From the NCBI RefSeq assembly GCF_024273195.1, contig NZ_JAMZCU010000001.1, positions 310,001-374,000 of the forward strand: a stretch of DNA of 64,000 nt, read 5' to 3'. This document shows positions 1 to 7,682 of the stretch, one piece after another. The DNA is from Devosia ureilytica (GTDB lineage: Bacteria > Pseudomonadota > Alphaproteobacteria > Rhizobiales > Devosiaceae). Below the pieces are notes generated by a model. The model did not search any database. It was not told the origin of the DNA and worked only from the letters and a program-made list of their open reading frames with translations. Within the stretch, counting starts at the first letter, position 1. Every line of letters begins with the position of its first letter. A program made the translations under genes and the position numbers.

Positions 1-525
1 GGCGTATAGGCCTGACCACACCGCGAGATGCTGGAGCCAGCGCTGCGGTGGCGCGGCTCCGCGCAGTGCCAGTGCCAGATCCTGGCCAGCGGTGTACAGC
101 GTGCCGGTGACAAATGTAGCGCCCAGGCGCACGGCGCCGCGCATGGGCAGGATGGCGTTTTGTGCACCGGCGCTCGCCGCCAAGACCAGCATGGTCTTGT
201 TGGGCGGGAAGCCGTTCATCGTCAGGGCAAGGGTGAGTGCCACGCCGGCTGATACGGCGGCGCTTACGGCGGCGGGGCCCCAGCGGGTGCTGGAAAAGGC
301 AGCGAGAGCGCCCAACACGCTGCCGATGAAGAAGAGCACGATGAGCGATGCTGTCAGCAGCACCACCGGCCAGGCACCATCGACAAGGGCGGCGCCACCC
401 TGAGTGGTATTGCCACTCATGAACGAGGTGAAATAGCCGCCCAGTTCGATAAAGCCGACCGCGTCGATCAGACCGGCCGAGGCCGTCAGGACCGTACCAA
501 GTGCGAGATGGCGAGTTGGGGTCAT
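1..525 (-). CDS. DUF1275 (YoaK-type) membrane protein, 3' end beyond window
   Basis: The reverse strand reads open from ATG at 525 to the window edge, giving 175 codons with no stop, so the C-terminus is missing. The N-terminal half has hydrophobic segments (about residues 7-25, 52-75, 83-100) and the glycine-rich stretch SFMSGNTTQGG, which matches the start of DUF1275/YoaK proteins, where a similar F-M-S-G-N-T/M-T motif follows the first helix. GAQNAILPMRG and a VTGTLYTAGQDLA stretch also fit the family. These are inner-membrane proteins of unknown function. The HIT gene ends head-to-tail 7 bases upstream, so the two may be co-transcribed. Family assignment is from motif memory; function is not known. 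Confidence 0.75.
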   Translation of the reverse strand, partial: MTPTRHLALGTVLTASAGLIDAVGFIELGGYFTSFMSGNTTQGGAALVDGAWPVVLLTASLIVLFFIGSVLGALAAFSSTRWGPAAVSAAVSAGVALTLALTMNGFPPNKTMLVLAASAGAQNAILPMRGAVRLGATFVTGTLYTAGQDLALALRGAAPPQRWLQHLAVWSGLYA

Positions 526-532
526 GGCGCGC

Positions 533-949
533 CTATAGTTCGGAGGCGATATCGCGAGCCAATGCCGCCAATTCGGCATCGTCGGCCTTGCCGCCCGAAT
601 GGGCGCCCAGTGCGACCCCTTCATAAATGGGGATGATGTGGAAATGGAGGTGGAACACCGTCTGTCCCGCCGGCGCTTCGTTGAACTGCATGACCCGTAA
701 GCCATCGGCCCTTGTGGCAGCCTTGACCGCCTGCGCCACCCGCTGCACCAGCGGCATCACCGCTGACAGGTCGGCAGGATTGGCATCCAGAAGGTTGCGG
801 GACGCAGCCTTGGGCACGACGAGCGTATGGCCTTTTGATTGGGGGAAGATGTCCATCATCACCAATGCAATGTCATCCTCGTGCACCTTGTGGCAGGGCA
901 GGTCGCCGTTGAGGATTTTCGCGAAGATATTGGTGGGATCGTAGGTCAT
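533..949 (-). CDS. HIT family protein (histidine-triad nucleotide hydrolase)
   Basis: A 138-residue protein with the histidine triad His100-Leu-His102-Phe-His104 followed by IIP, the nucleotide-binding and catalytic signature of Hint/HIT phosphoramidases and dinucleoside polyphosphate hydrolases. The N-terminal part (NIFAKILNGDLPCHKVHEDD, then a PQSKGHTLVVPK strand) is the usual HIT fold beginning. An open frame continues 32 codons upstream, but the ATG at 949 gives the family's standard start and length. Substrate is not predictable from sequence. The cysteine-based zinc site of some HIT proteins is not evident. It lies just downstream of the FemAB-like gene on the same strand. Confidence 0.9.
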   Translation of the reverse strand: MTYDPTNIFAKILNGDLPCHKVHEDDIALVMMDIFPQSKGHTLVVPKAASRNLLDANPADLSAVMPLVQRVAQAVKAATRADGLRVMQFNEAPAGQTVFHLHFHIIPIYEGVALGAHSGGKADDAELAALARDIASEL

Positions 950-1104
950 GCGGGCCTCGTGCATTTTCGGCCACCGTAGCCGAGCAATTTCAGGCCCGGA
1001 AGTCCCGCCGGGCGTTGTGCGCCAGATTGTGCCGTTGGGAGGCACGCCGGTGGACGGTCGCTGCCCTCCCCGTTGCGGGAAAGGGTAATTGCCGGGGTGT
1101 TGGT

Positions 1105-2280
1105 CTAGCGCTCCTGCCGTTCGCCCTTGCGAAACGGGGTGAAACTTTCCAGCATCTCCTGCTGCTGTTCGACGGCAGGACGTTCGTCTTCGAGGTAATC
1201 GGCGACGGCGCGGCGAAGGCCGGGGTGCGCTATCCAGTGGACGGAGTGCGTCAGGACCGGCTCGTAGCCGCGTGCCAGCTTGTGTTCGCCCTGGGCGCCG
1301 GCTTCGACCACCGTCAGCTTGTGGGCAATGGCGTAGTCGATGGCCTGGTAGTAGCAGACTTCAAAGTGAAGGAAGGGCACATCGCGGGTGGCGCCCCAGT
1401 TGCGGCCGAAAAGGCGGTCTTTGCCGCGGAAATTGATGGCGCCCGCGATGGGCGTGTCGCCCTCATAGGCCAGCATCAGCACGACGCGGTCGGCCATATA
1501 TTGCCCGAGCAGGGAAAAGAACGTGCGATTGAGATAGGGGCGGCCCCATTTGCGGGCGCCGGTATCCTCGTAGAAATCGTAAAAGGCATCCCAGTGCTGT
1601 TCTTCGATTTCGGCGCCGGTGAGCCAGCGGATGGTGATGCCATCAGCCAGGGCGTCGCGACGTTCGCGGCGGATGGTCTTGCGCTTGCGCGAGGAGAGCG
1701 TGTCGAGAAATTCCTCAAAGCTGGAATAATCGTGGTTGTGCCAGTGAAACTGGGTATCGACCCGGCGGAGCCAGTCGAGTGAGCCGGCGAGGCTGGCTTC
1801 CGCCTCGGGCACAAAGGTCAGGTGGACGGATGAGGCGTCGTGCCGGCCAGCCAGTTGCTGCGCCGTGGAGAGCAGGGCGGACTGTGCTTCGAGGTTGCCT
1901 GATGGCACCAAAAGCTTTGGCGCGGTGGCTGGCGTGAAGGGCACGGAGCCCTGGAGCTTCGGATAGTAGTGGCCGCCGGCTCGTTCCAGCGCATTGGCCC
2001 AGCCATGGTCAAAGACATATTCGCCCATGGAATGGGACTTGAGGAACAGCGGGAGGAGGCCGATGGGTGTGTCGGTCTGGTCCTTGAGCAGGATGTGTTG
2101 CGCTTGCCAGCCAGTCTGGCCGGTGGCGCAGCCTGATTCTTCAAGAGCCAGGAAAAAGGCGTGGTCAAGGAAAGGGTTATCCGCGCGGCCGTCGGTGGAT
2201 GGCACGAGACTGTTCCACACCGCTGCCGGGATGGAGGCCGTGGTGGGGTGGATATTGGCGGTGTAATTGCTTGCAGACAC
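1105..2280 (-). CDS. FemAB/GNAT-like protein of the DUF482 family
   Basis: A 391-residue protein starting at GTG. It resembles the DUF482 (PF04339, FemAB-like) family: NPFLDHAFFLALEESGC near the N-terminus, a GYVFDHGWANALE-like segment (here EYVFDHGWANALERAGG), SSRKRKTIRRERRDA in the middle, and GAINFRGKDRLFGRNWG plus FEVCYYQAIDYAIAH towards the C-terminus. The family is annotated as peptidoglycan-related by distant similarity to FemAB aminoacyl transferases, with two GNAT-like folds, but no reaction is established. No signal peptide is visible, so it should be cytoplasmic. The downstream HIT gene is about 150 bases away on the same strand. Function remains an inference from fold similarity. 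Confidence 0.8.
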   Translation of the reverse strand: MSASNYTANIHPTTASIPAAVWNSLVPSTDGRADNPFLDHAFFLALEESGCATGQTGWQAQHILLKDQTDTPIGLLPLFLKSHSMGEYVFDHGWANALERAGGHYYPKLQGSVPFTPATAPKLLVPSGNLEAQSALLSTAQQLAGRHDASSVHLTFVPEAEASLAGSLDWLRRVDTQFHWHNHDYSSFEEFLDTLSSRKRKTIRRERRDALADGITIRWLTGAEIEEQHWDAFYDFYEDTGARKWGRPYLNRTFFSLLGQYMADRVVLMLAYEGDTPIAGAINFRGKDRLFGRNWGATRDVPFLHFEVCYYQAIDYAIAHKLTVVEAGAQGEHKLARGYEPVLTHSVHWIAHPGLRRAVADYLEDERPAVEQQQEMLESFTPFRKGERQER

Positions 2281-2356
2281 TGGGACGAAAATCCCTGAAC
2301 TTGGGTCTGGCCGATATGGGGATGTGCGGTCCCGGGTTCAACCGGGACCGGCAGTG

Positions 2357-2815
2357 CTACACTTCGACAACCGCTTCGATTTCGACCGCTGCGCCGAAGG
2401 GTAGTGCCGCGACACCGAAGGCTGCGCGGGCATGCTTGCCCTTGTCGCCCAAGACGCCGACCAACAGGTTGGAGGCGCCATTGGCGACCAGATGGTGCTC
2501 GAAGAATTCGGGGGTGGAGGCGACAAGCACCGTCAGTTTGACAATGCGCTTGACCTCATGCAGCGGCACGCCGGCCATGTGCACGACCTGGGCGAGGATG
2601 TTGACGGCGCACAGTTCGGCAGCGTTGCCGCCCTGCACGACGTTCATGTTATCGCCGAGCAGGCCCTGCACGACGCCCTGGTCGTTGCTGGAGAGCTGGC
2701 CGGAAATATAAAGGAGATTGCCGCTGCGGCTCACCGGCACATAGCTGGCCACGGGCGCCTTGGGCGCGGGCAATTCATAGCCATATTCGCGGAGCTTTTC
2801 GATCGGGTCGGTCAT
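2357..2815 (-). CDS. RidA family protein (YjgF/YER057c/UK114)
   Basis: A 152-residue RidA-like protein. It has the LYISGQLS strand near residues 35-42, a QGGNAAELCAVNILAQV helix, the VKRIVKLTVLVAST strand and the GVAALPFGAAVEIEAVVEV C-terminus. Classical RidA deaminates reactive enamine/imine intermediates using an Arg in a C-terminal R-x-A motif. Here that region reads ARAAFGVAALP, so the arginine and general layout are present, but the protein is longer than the 128-residue RidA archetype and belongs to the larger YjgF-related subgroup whose chemistry is less certain. Its ATG overlaps the dinB stop by four bases (ATGA), indicating translational coupling in a DUF3572-dinB-ridA operon. Confidence 0.85.
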   Translation of the reverse strand: MTDPIEKLREYGYELPAPKAPVASYVPVSRSGNLLYISGQLSSNDQGVVQGLLGDNMNVVQGGNAAELCAVNILAQVVHMAGVPLHEVKRIVKLTVLVASTPEFFEHHLVANGASNLLVGVLGDKGKHARAAFGVAALPFGAAVEIEAVVEV

Positions 2816-4146
2816 CTGGTCTTGCCTTCGAGGTCGTCTGCTTCTTCTTCGGATACCGGTGCCGACGGCGTGTCGGGCCGGGCGGTGTAGAGCTTGCCGC
2901 GCACCACAGCGGTGCGGCCAAAACGGGTGCGGACCTTGTCCATCGCTCGTTCAGCGGCCGCCTTGCGGGCGACCTGCGGCTCCAGCAGATCGCCTGGATC
3001 AGAGCCGTCAGCGGCATCGAGACCAGATACGCCAATGCCAATAAGGCGAAAAGGCGTGCCATCGATCTCGCGCTGCAAGAGGCTCAGACCCGCTTCGTAA
3101 AGCACATTGGCAAGCTGCGTCGGCATCATCAGGTGTCGGGCGCGTGTGCGCAACTTAAATCCGGCGGTCTTGAGCTTCAAAGTCACCGTGTCGCCGACAA
3201 GACCCTTGGCCTTGAGGCGCTCGGACAGGCGTTCGGAGCATTTGAGCAATTCGGTGGAGAGTTCGTCCAGCGATGCGAGATCGCGGAAGAATGTGGTCTC
3301 GGAAGAAACCGTCTTCATTTCACCGTCGATGGAGACCCGGCGGCTGTCCTGCCCTTGCGAGAGGCGGGCGAGGCGGGCGCCTGATTCGCCATAAAGCCGC
3401 ATGAGCCGGGTTGGGTCCTCCTGCTGGAGCTGGCCGATGGTGTGGTAGCCATCCTTCTTGAGAGTTTCGGAGAAGACCTTGCCCACGCCATAGATGAGGC
3501 TGATCGGCTTGGGGGCCAGAAATTCGAGGGTTTCGGCAACGCCGATGACGGCAAAGCCCCGCGGCTTGTCGAGGTCGGAGGCGACCTTGGCGAGAAACTT
3601 GTTGTGGCTGAGGCCCACGGAGATGGTGACGCCGATGTCCTGTTCGATGGTGCGGGCAAAGCGCGCAAGGCTAAGGGCGGGCGGGGCCTTGTGGACGCGC
3701 TCGGTGCCGGTCATGTCGAGGAAGGCCTCGTCGATGGATATAGGCTCCACCAAGGGGGTCAGCGCATCCATGTGGCGCCTGATCTGGCGGCTGACCTCGA
3801 CATATTTGGCCATGTTGGGCTTGATGATGACCGCCTCGGGGCAGAGTTCGCGGGCCTTGAACATGGGCATGGCCGAGCGGACACCCGACTGGCGGGCGAT
3901 GTAGCAGCAGGTGGAGACGACACCGCGCTGGCCGCCGCCGATGATCAGTGGCTTGCCCTGGAGGGATGGGTCATCGCGCTTTTCGACCGAGGCGTAGAAG
4001 GCATCGCAATCGACATGGGCGATGGAGAGCGAGAAGAGTTCGTCATGGCTCCTGAGGCGCGGCGAACCGCAGCTCGGGCAGCGGCCGGGCGGATGCTCGG
4101 CGGCCCCGCTGGTGAGGCAATCGCGGCAGAACCAATCGGTCGCCAT
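2812..4146 (-). CDS. dinB: DNA polymerase IV with N-terminal zinc ribbon
   Basis: A 444-residue Y-family translesion polymerase. The palm carries HVDCDAFYASVEK (first metal aspartate) around residues 44-56 and ISIDEAFLD (second acidic pair). The fingers have GGGQRGVVSTCCYIAR, and the helix-hairpin-helix region LIYGVGKVFSETL follows, then the little-finger domain. Residues 1-35 are an extra module with CxxC pairs at 7/10 and 23/26, a small zinc ribbon absent from E. coli DinB but usual in Rhizobiales Pol IV. No beta-clamp motif of the canonical C-terminal type is obvious. Its start lies one base after the DUF3572 stop, and its end overlaps ridA. SOS control cannot be judged; I see no clear LexA box upstream. 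Confidence 0.95.
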   Translation of the reverse strand: MATDWFCRDCLTSGAAEHPPGRCPSCGSPRLRSHDELFSLSIAHVDCDAFYASVEKRDDPSLQGKPLIIGGGQRGVVSTCCYIARQSGVRSAMPMFKARELCPEAVIIKPNMAKYVEVSRQIRRHMDALTPLVEPISIDEAFLDMTGTERVHKAPPALSLARFARTIEQDIGVTISVGLSHNKFLAKVASDLDKPRGFAVIGVAETLEFLAPKPISLIYGVGKVFSETLKKDGYHTIGQLQQEDPTRLMRLYGESGARLARLSQGQDSRRVSIDGEMKTVSSETTFFRDLASLDELSTELLKCSERLSERLKAKGLVGDTVTLKLKTAGFKLRTRARHLMMPTQLANVLYEAGLSLLQREIDGTPFRLIGIGVSGLDAADGSDPGDLLEPQVARKAAAERAMDKVRTRFGRTAVVRGKLYTARPDTPSAPVSEEEADDLEGKTR

Positions 4147-4147
4147 T

Positions 4148-4426
4148 TCACTCCACTCGGTTCAGCCGATGCCAGACCCGCATGAAGGTTTCCGGCGTCG
4201 TGCCGGCATTTGCGCAGAGAGCGAGTAGAATCGCTTCATTTGAGGCAAAATAGTCGATGAGGCCGTGCTGAAGACGCACCGTGCCGACCGAAGCGCGCAG
4301 AGATTGTGGGTCCATGCCTGCATGCTGCATGAAGGCCAGCAGTTCCTCAGGGTGTTCCGCAAGGTAGCCCAGGCAGGAATCGGCAAGGGCGGAAACGTCC
4401 GGCGCGGTGCGGTCGGAAGCGGGCAA
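4148..4426 (-). CDS. DUF3572 family protein
   Basis: A 92-residue protein matching the alphaproteobacterial DUF3572 family: ADSCLGYLAEHPEELLAFMQ, then DYFASNEAILLALCANAG. It is short and mostly helical, has no membrane segment or signal peptide and no known function. It is the first gene of the DUF3572-dinB-ridA operon and is divergent from divK; this arrangement (DUF3572 beside divK and pleD) recurs in Rhizobiales, which supports the call. Nothing in the sequence reveals a ligand or catalytic site. Confidence 0.8.
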   Translation of the reverse strand: MPASDRTAPDVSALADSCLGYLAEHPEELLAFMQHAGMDPQSLRASVGTVRLQHGLIDYFASNEAILLALCANAGTTPETFMRVWHRLNRVE

Positions 4427-4555
4427 GTGGCGGCCTCATTTGGTGTTTTGTTAGAGTTTCAATGCTAGCCCAGATGGAACGGAAAGCGAAGGTGCGCAGA
4501 CTGGCGCATCCCAGTTTTCGGGCAGGGCGCCCGCAAGGGGCCCAAGCGAGGTAGA

Positions 4556-4927
4556 ATGCCCAAGAGTGTAATGATCGTGGAAGACAACGAGCTCAACATG
4601 AAGCTCTTCAACGATCTGCTGGAATCGCGGGGATATAATGTCATCCAGACCCGTAGTGGAATGGAAGCGCTGGATCTGGCCAGGGCGCATATGCCCGACC
4701 TGATCCTGATGGACATTCAACTGCCCGAAGTGTCGGGGCTGGTGGTGACCAAGTGGCTCAAGGATGACGAGCAACTGGCGCATATTCCAGTTGTTGCTGT
4801 CACCGCTTTCGCCATGAAGGGGGACGAGGAGCGCATCCTGCAGGGTGGGTGCGAGGGTTATATTTCCAAGCCCATCTCGGTGTCTCACTTTCTGGAAACC
4901 ATTGCACAATACATTGGGCCTGCCTGA
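4556..4927 (+). CDS. divK: single-domain response regulator DivK
   Basis: A 123-residue receiver-only protein. The acidic pair is Glu9-Asp10, the phospho-acceptor is Asp53 in [10 protein letters not shown], and the switch residues are Thr (AVTAFAMKG) and Lys (YISKPIS). The segment [16 protein letters not shown] and the [20 protein letters not shown]-terminus are close to Caulobacter DivK as I remember it. DivK is phosphorylated by DivJ/PleC-type kinases and controls CtrA through DivL and CckA, setting polarity and cell-cycle progression. It is followed 136 bases later by pleD, as in Caulobacter and rhizobia. A short GAGG precedes the ATG. No effector domain is present, as expected. Confidence 0.95.
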   Translation: MPKSVMIVEDNELNMKLFNDLLESRGYNVIQTRSGMEALDLARAHMPDLILMDIQLPEVSGLVVTKWLKDDEQLAHIPVVAVTAFAMKGDEERILQGGCEGYISKPISVSHFLETIAQYIGPA

Positions 4928-5063
4928 GGGGCGGCGCGTGCGCGCGCCGCTACAGCAGGGCTGACACTGGCGCGTCGTTTGCCAGGAGCCGAAGAGTTTT
5001 GTTCGCGTGGTCCGCCGGGGGTGTCGTCCCTGCGCATTGCGCCTGAGTATCCGGGGTAGTGTT

Positions 5064-6434
5064 GTGACCGCTCGCGTTCTGATCGTCGATGACATTCCAA
5101 CCAATGTTCGCCTGCTCGAAGCGCGTTTGACCGCGGAATATTACGAGGTAGTGACGGCCAGCTCCGGGGCGCAGGCGCTGGAAATCTGCCAGACCCAGGA
5201 TGTCGATATCGTCCTGCTCGACGTGATGATGCCGGAAATGGACGGGTTCGAGGTTTGCCGGCGGCTCAAGGCCAATTCCAAGACCCATCATTTGCCCGTG
5301 CTGATGATCACGGCGCTGGACCAGACTTCGGACCGGGTGCAGGGACTGGATGCAGGCGCCGACGATTTCCTCAGCAAGCCGGTGGACGACACGCAGCTAA
5401 TGGCGCGCGTAAAGAGCCTGGTGCGCCTGAAGTCGCTGACCGATGAATTGCGGGCCCGGGCGCTGACGGGGCAGCAGATCGCCATCGAAGACGCGCTGCG
5501 GGCGATGGACAGCATTTCGGCCAGTGGCGGTTCAATCCTGATCATTGATACCGACCAACGCCATGCCGAGCGCATCAAGGGCTATTTGAGCGCGGAACAC
5601 CGGGTCGACATCCTCACCGAGCCGGCCGAGGCCGTGTTCCAGGTGACGGGGGCCAGCTATGAGCTGGCACTGGTGAGCATGGGGCTTGACGGATTCGATC
5701 CGCTCCGGGTGTGCTCGCAAATGAGGACCGTGGATCATTCGCGCAATCTGCCAATCATCCTGATGGCGGATGCCGCCGACAAGCCGCGCGTGGTGCGGGC
5801 GCTGGACCTTGGCGTCAATGACTTTATCAGCCGGCCGGTGGAGCGCAATGAACTGATGGCGCGGGTACGCACCCAGATTCGCCGACACCGCTATGCCATG
5901 GAACTGCGCGAAAGCGTCAACAACACCATGGCGCTGGCGGTTACGGACGAGCTCACCGGGCTCTACAATCGGCGCTATTTCGACCGGCACCTCAATGTGA
6001 TGCTGAGTAAGGCGCAGGAGCAGGATCGCGACATGGCGCTGATGATCATCGACATGGATCACTTCAAGGCGGTCAATGATAATCATGGCCACGATATCGG
6101 CGACGCGGTGCTGCGCGAGTTTTCGGCGCGGCTGAAGCGCAACATCCGGGGCGTGGACCTGGCCTGCCGGTTCGGCGGCGAGGAGTTCGTGGTGCTAATG
6201 CCCGACACAGACATCACCCAGGCCGAGGCGGTTGCAGAGCGGGTGCGCCAATCGATGGCCGAGAAGAGCTTTGAGGTTGGAGCCGCCCGACCGTTGTCGG
6301 TGACGGTCTCGGTAGGGGTGTCGATCCGGGAGGGTCAGGTCGATACGCCCGAGAGCATGATCAAGCGGGCCGATGTGGCGCTCTATCGGGCCAAGCGCGA
6401 AGGTCGGAATCGCGTCATCTTTGACGCCGCCTGA
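5064..6434 (+). CDS. pleD: response regulator / diguanylate cyclase PleD
   Basis: 456 residues from a GTG start: receiver 1 (residues 1-120, acceptor Asp53 in VLLDVMMPEMDG), receiver 2 (about 150-280) and GGDEF domain (about 300-456). Receiver 2 has Ser where the acceptor Asp would be (LALVSMGLDG), so it is a pseudo-receiver used for dimerisation, as in Caulobacter PleD. The GGDEF domain keeps the active site RFGGEEF and the allosteric inhibition site RxxD (RGVD) five residues before GGEEF. It should therefore make c-di-GMP when phosphorylated and be feedback-inhibited. An upstream in-frame ATG at 5007 would add 19 unrelated residues; the GTG start gives the normal V-T-A-R-V-L-I-V-D-D beginning. 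Probably co-transcribed with divK. Confidence 0.95.
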   Translation: MTARVLIVDDIPTNVRLLEARLTAEYYEVVTASSGAQALEICQTQDVDIVLLDVMMPEMDGFEVCRRLKANSKTHHLPVLMITALDQTSDRVQGLDAGADDFLSKPVDDTQLMARVKSLVRLKSLTDELRARALTGQQIAIEDALRAMDSISASGGSILIIDTDQRHAERIKGYLSAEHRVDILTEPAEAVFQVTGASYELALVSMGLDGFDPLRVCSQMRTVDHSRNLPIILMADAADKPRVVRALDLGVNDFISRPVERNELMARVRTQIRRHRYAMELRESVNNTMALAVTDELTGLYNRRYFDRHLNVMLSKAQEQDRDMALMIIDMDHFKAVNDNHGHDIGDAVLREFSARLKRNIRGVDLACRFGGEEFVVLMPDTDITQAEAVAERVRQSMAEKSFEVGAARPLSVTVSVGVSIREGQVDTPESMIKRADVALYRAKREGRNRVIFDAA

Positions 6435-6834
6435 GCGGTTTTGCGTAAAAACCCGGCTATTAGGGTTATTTGTTATAATTAACAAATGGTTGAGCGCGTC
6501 GAGTCGCTGGATTCACTTGGCCTTTTTACGGGTTGGGACTAGGGTCCTTTCAGACGGCCTTGGGATATATCCCAATGGTCATCGGGTCCCTACGGCCCAT
6601 CTCAGGTCCGCCGCAACTCCTGAGTTCCCGTAGGGCGGTTGGTCCGGACGCGGACAGAGTGGCCTCTTCGACATGCCGCTCCGGACCAGCCACTCTCCTC
6701 ACCTGGGATAGTTCTGCTTAGTCACCTGTGGACGCAGTGACGCCCCATTCCTTATGCATGGGCCTCGGGCCATGAATGAGGAGTGGGGACGGCGAACGTC
6801 CGTTCTGCATCTCTGCCTCAAGTGAACGTAAGCC
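6435..6834. other. gene-free, hairpin-rich intergenic region between pleD and rpmG
   Basis: No coding sequence that I can support. Inverted repeats seen: a perfect 16-base palindrome at 6560-6575; CCCTACGG/CCGTAGGG at 6588-6595 and 6628-6635 enclosing CTCAGG/CCTGAG at 6601-6606 and 6619-6624; a 13-pair stem (one bulge) at 6640-6653 with 6676-6688; AGAGTGGC/GCCACTCT at 6656-6663 and 6689-6696, which would form a pseudoknot with the previous stem; GTCAC/GTGAC at 6721-6725 and 6737-6741; and a long imperfect hairpin at 6743-6787. It lacks recognisable tmRNA, RNase P, SRP or 6S landmarks. It could be a structured RNA, a cluster of REP-like repeats, or the pleD 3' end. Confidence 0.6.
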
Positions 6835-6868
6835 AAAACAAAACCCCCACAATCGCTTGCGGGGGTTT
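6835..6868 (-). terminator. Rho-independent terminator of rpmG
   Basis: An AAACCCCC/GGGGGTTT stem of eight pairs (6841-6848 with 6861-6868) with a 12-base loop. On the reverse strand it is followed by TGTTTTGG, a T-rich tract. It lies about 27 bases after the rpmG stop codon in the direction of transcription. Confidence 0.85.
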
Positions 6869-6894
6869 GTTCATTTTAAACAGGAGCAGCCGGA

Positions 6895-7062
6895 TTACTT
6901 GATCTTGGCTTCCTTGAATTCAACATGCTTGCGCACGACGGGGTCGTACTTGCGGAAGGAGAGCTTCTCGGTCTGGGTGCGAGCGTTCTTCTTGGCAACG
7001 TAGAAAAAGCCGGTATCGGCCGTCGAGACGAGCTTGATCTTGATGGTGGCGGCCTTGGCCAT
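6895..7062 (-). CDS. rpmG: 50S ribosomal protein L33
   Basis: A 55-residue basic protein, [20 protein letters not shown] at the N-terminus and [17 protein letters not shown] at the end, which is the alphaproteobacterial L33 (bL33) form without the zinc-binding cysteines (C-minus type). It is part of the large ribosomal subunit near the E site. An in-frame ATG five codons upstream (7077) exists, but M-A-K-A is the standard start. It is monocistronic or last in the rnr-DUF983 direction, ending in the hairpin described downstream. The absence of zinc-ribbon cysteines means no zinc-responsive paralogue signature here. Confidence 0.97.
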   Translation of the reverse strand: MAKAATIKIKLVSTADTGFFYVAKKNARTQTEKLSFRKYDPVVRKHVEFKEAKIK

Positions 7063-7262
7063 TTCTGTGTCCTTCACAAAGCGAAAGGCGCCGCGAACAG
7101 GGCAGCGCCGGAATTTGGCCGCAACCTAAGGATTTGCCGCCGGATGTCAAGTCGATAACAACGCCTTGGCGGAATTGGGTGGTTGCCGCAATTGCGAGCA
7201 ATTTGGGGGCCAGTCCGCCTGATCCACCGGCCATTCGAGCACAGCTCTCATGGCCCTCGGTC
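7063..7262. other. intergenic region between rpmG and the DUF983 gene
   Basis: 200 bases without a gene. They hold the rpmG promoter region and, at 7230-7255, a dispersed palindromic repeat described separately. No tRNA or clear regulatory box is visible. Confidence 0.6.
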
Positions 7263-7284
7263 TCAGATCTGTCCACCAGACCGA
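7230..7284. repeat. composite palindromic repeat (REP-like), copy 1
   Basis: A 26-base imperfect palindrome at 7230-7255 (GCCATTCGAGC ... GCTCTCATGGC arms) is followed by a second inverted repeat, TCGGTCT/AGACCGA at 7257-7263 and 7278-7284, with GTCCACC in its loop. The 26-base unit recurs exactly at 60876-60901, and a related pair of palindromes lies at 60798-60853. The second half runs into the last codons of the DUF983 gene. Confidence 0.75.
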
Positions 7285-7679
7285 TCTGCCCGTTGGGACG
7301 GACCGAAGCCATACATGCGATTGGCCCATTGAAGGCCGACGATTGCGCCCTTGATGGAAGGCAACATGGCCAGAGGCAACACGATGGCCAGCGGAATCAT
7401 GGTGACCACGTGGGTCATGGGCTGGACGTGATACGCCATTTCCATATGCACCATCAGGAAGATGAGGATATGGCCAACGATGGTGATGGCGATGTAGGGC
7501 GGGAAGTCATCGGCGCGATGGTGGCTGAGTTCTTCGCCGCAGACGCCACACTGGTCGGCAGTCTTGAGATAGGCACGGAACATCTTGCCCTGGCCGCAGT
7601 GCGGGCAGCGACAGAGCGCGCCGCGCCACACAGCGCTGGCTTTGCTGCGGTCTTCGAGTGCCCGGGTCTGATTGGTCAT
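7263..7679 (-). CDS. DUF983 family membrane protein
   Basis: 138 residues. An N-terminal zinc-ribbon-like part has CPHCG (about residues 25-29) and CGVCGEE (about 44-50), followed by HHRADDFPPYIAI and two hydrophobic helices (about 66-84 and 92-110). This is the DUF983 layout: cytoplasmic zinc ribbon then two membrane helices. Function is unknown. It starts three bases after the rnr stop, so it is translationally linked to RNase R; the rnr-DUF983 pair is a common arrangement in Rhizobiales. The extreme C-terminus overlaps half of a dispersed palindrome, which may have extended the reading frame. Confidence 0.85.
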   Translation of the reverse strand: MTNQTRALEDRSKASAVWRGALCRCPHCGQGKMFRAYLKTADQCGVCGEELSHHRADDFPPYIAITIVGHILIFLMVHMEMAYHVQPMTHVVTMIPLAIVLPLAMLPSIKGAIVGLQWANRMYGFGPSQRADRSGGQI

Positions 7680-7682
7680 CAG

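Noticed and set aside
6435-6834. tmRNA, RNase P, SRP or 6S RNA
   Set aside because: None of the expected landmarks (T-arm GGTTCGA, tag frame, SRP GGTCAGGTCCGGAAGG loop, RNase P P4 region) is present. Left as unidentified structure.
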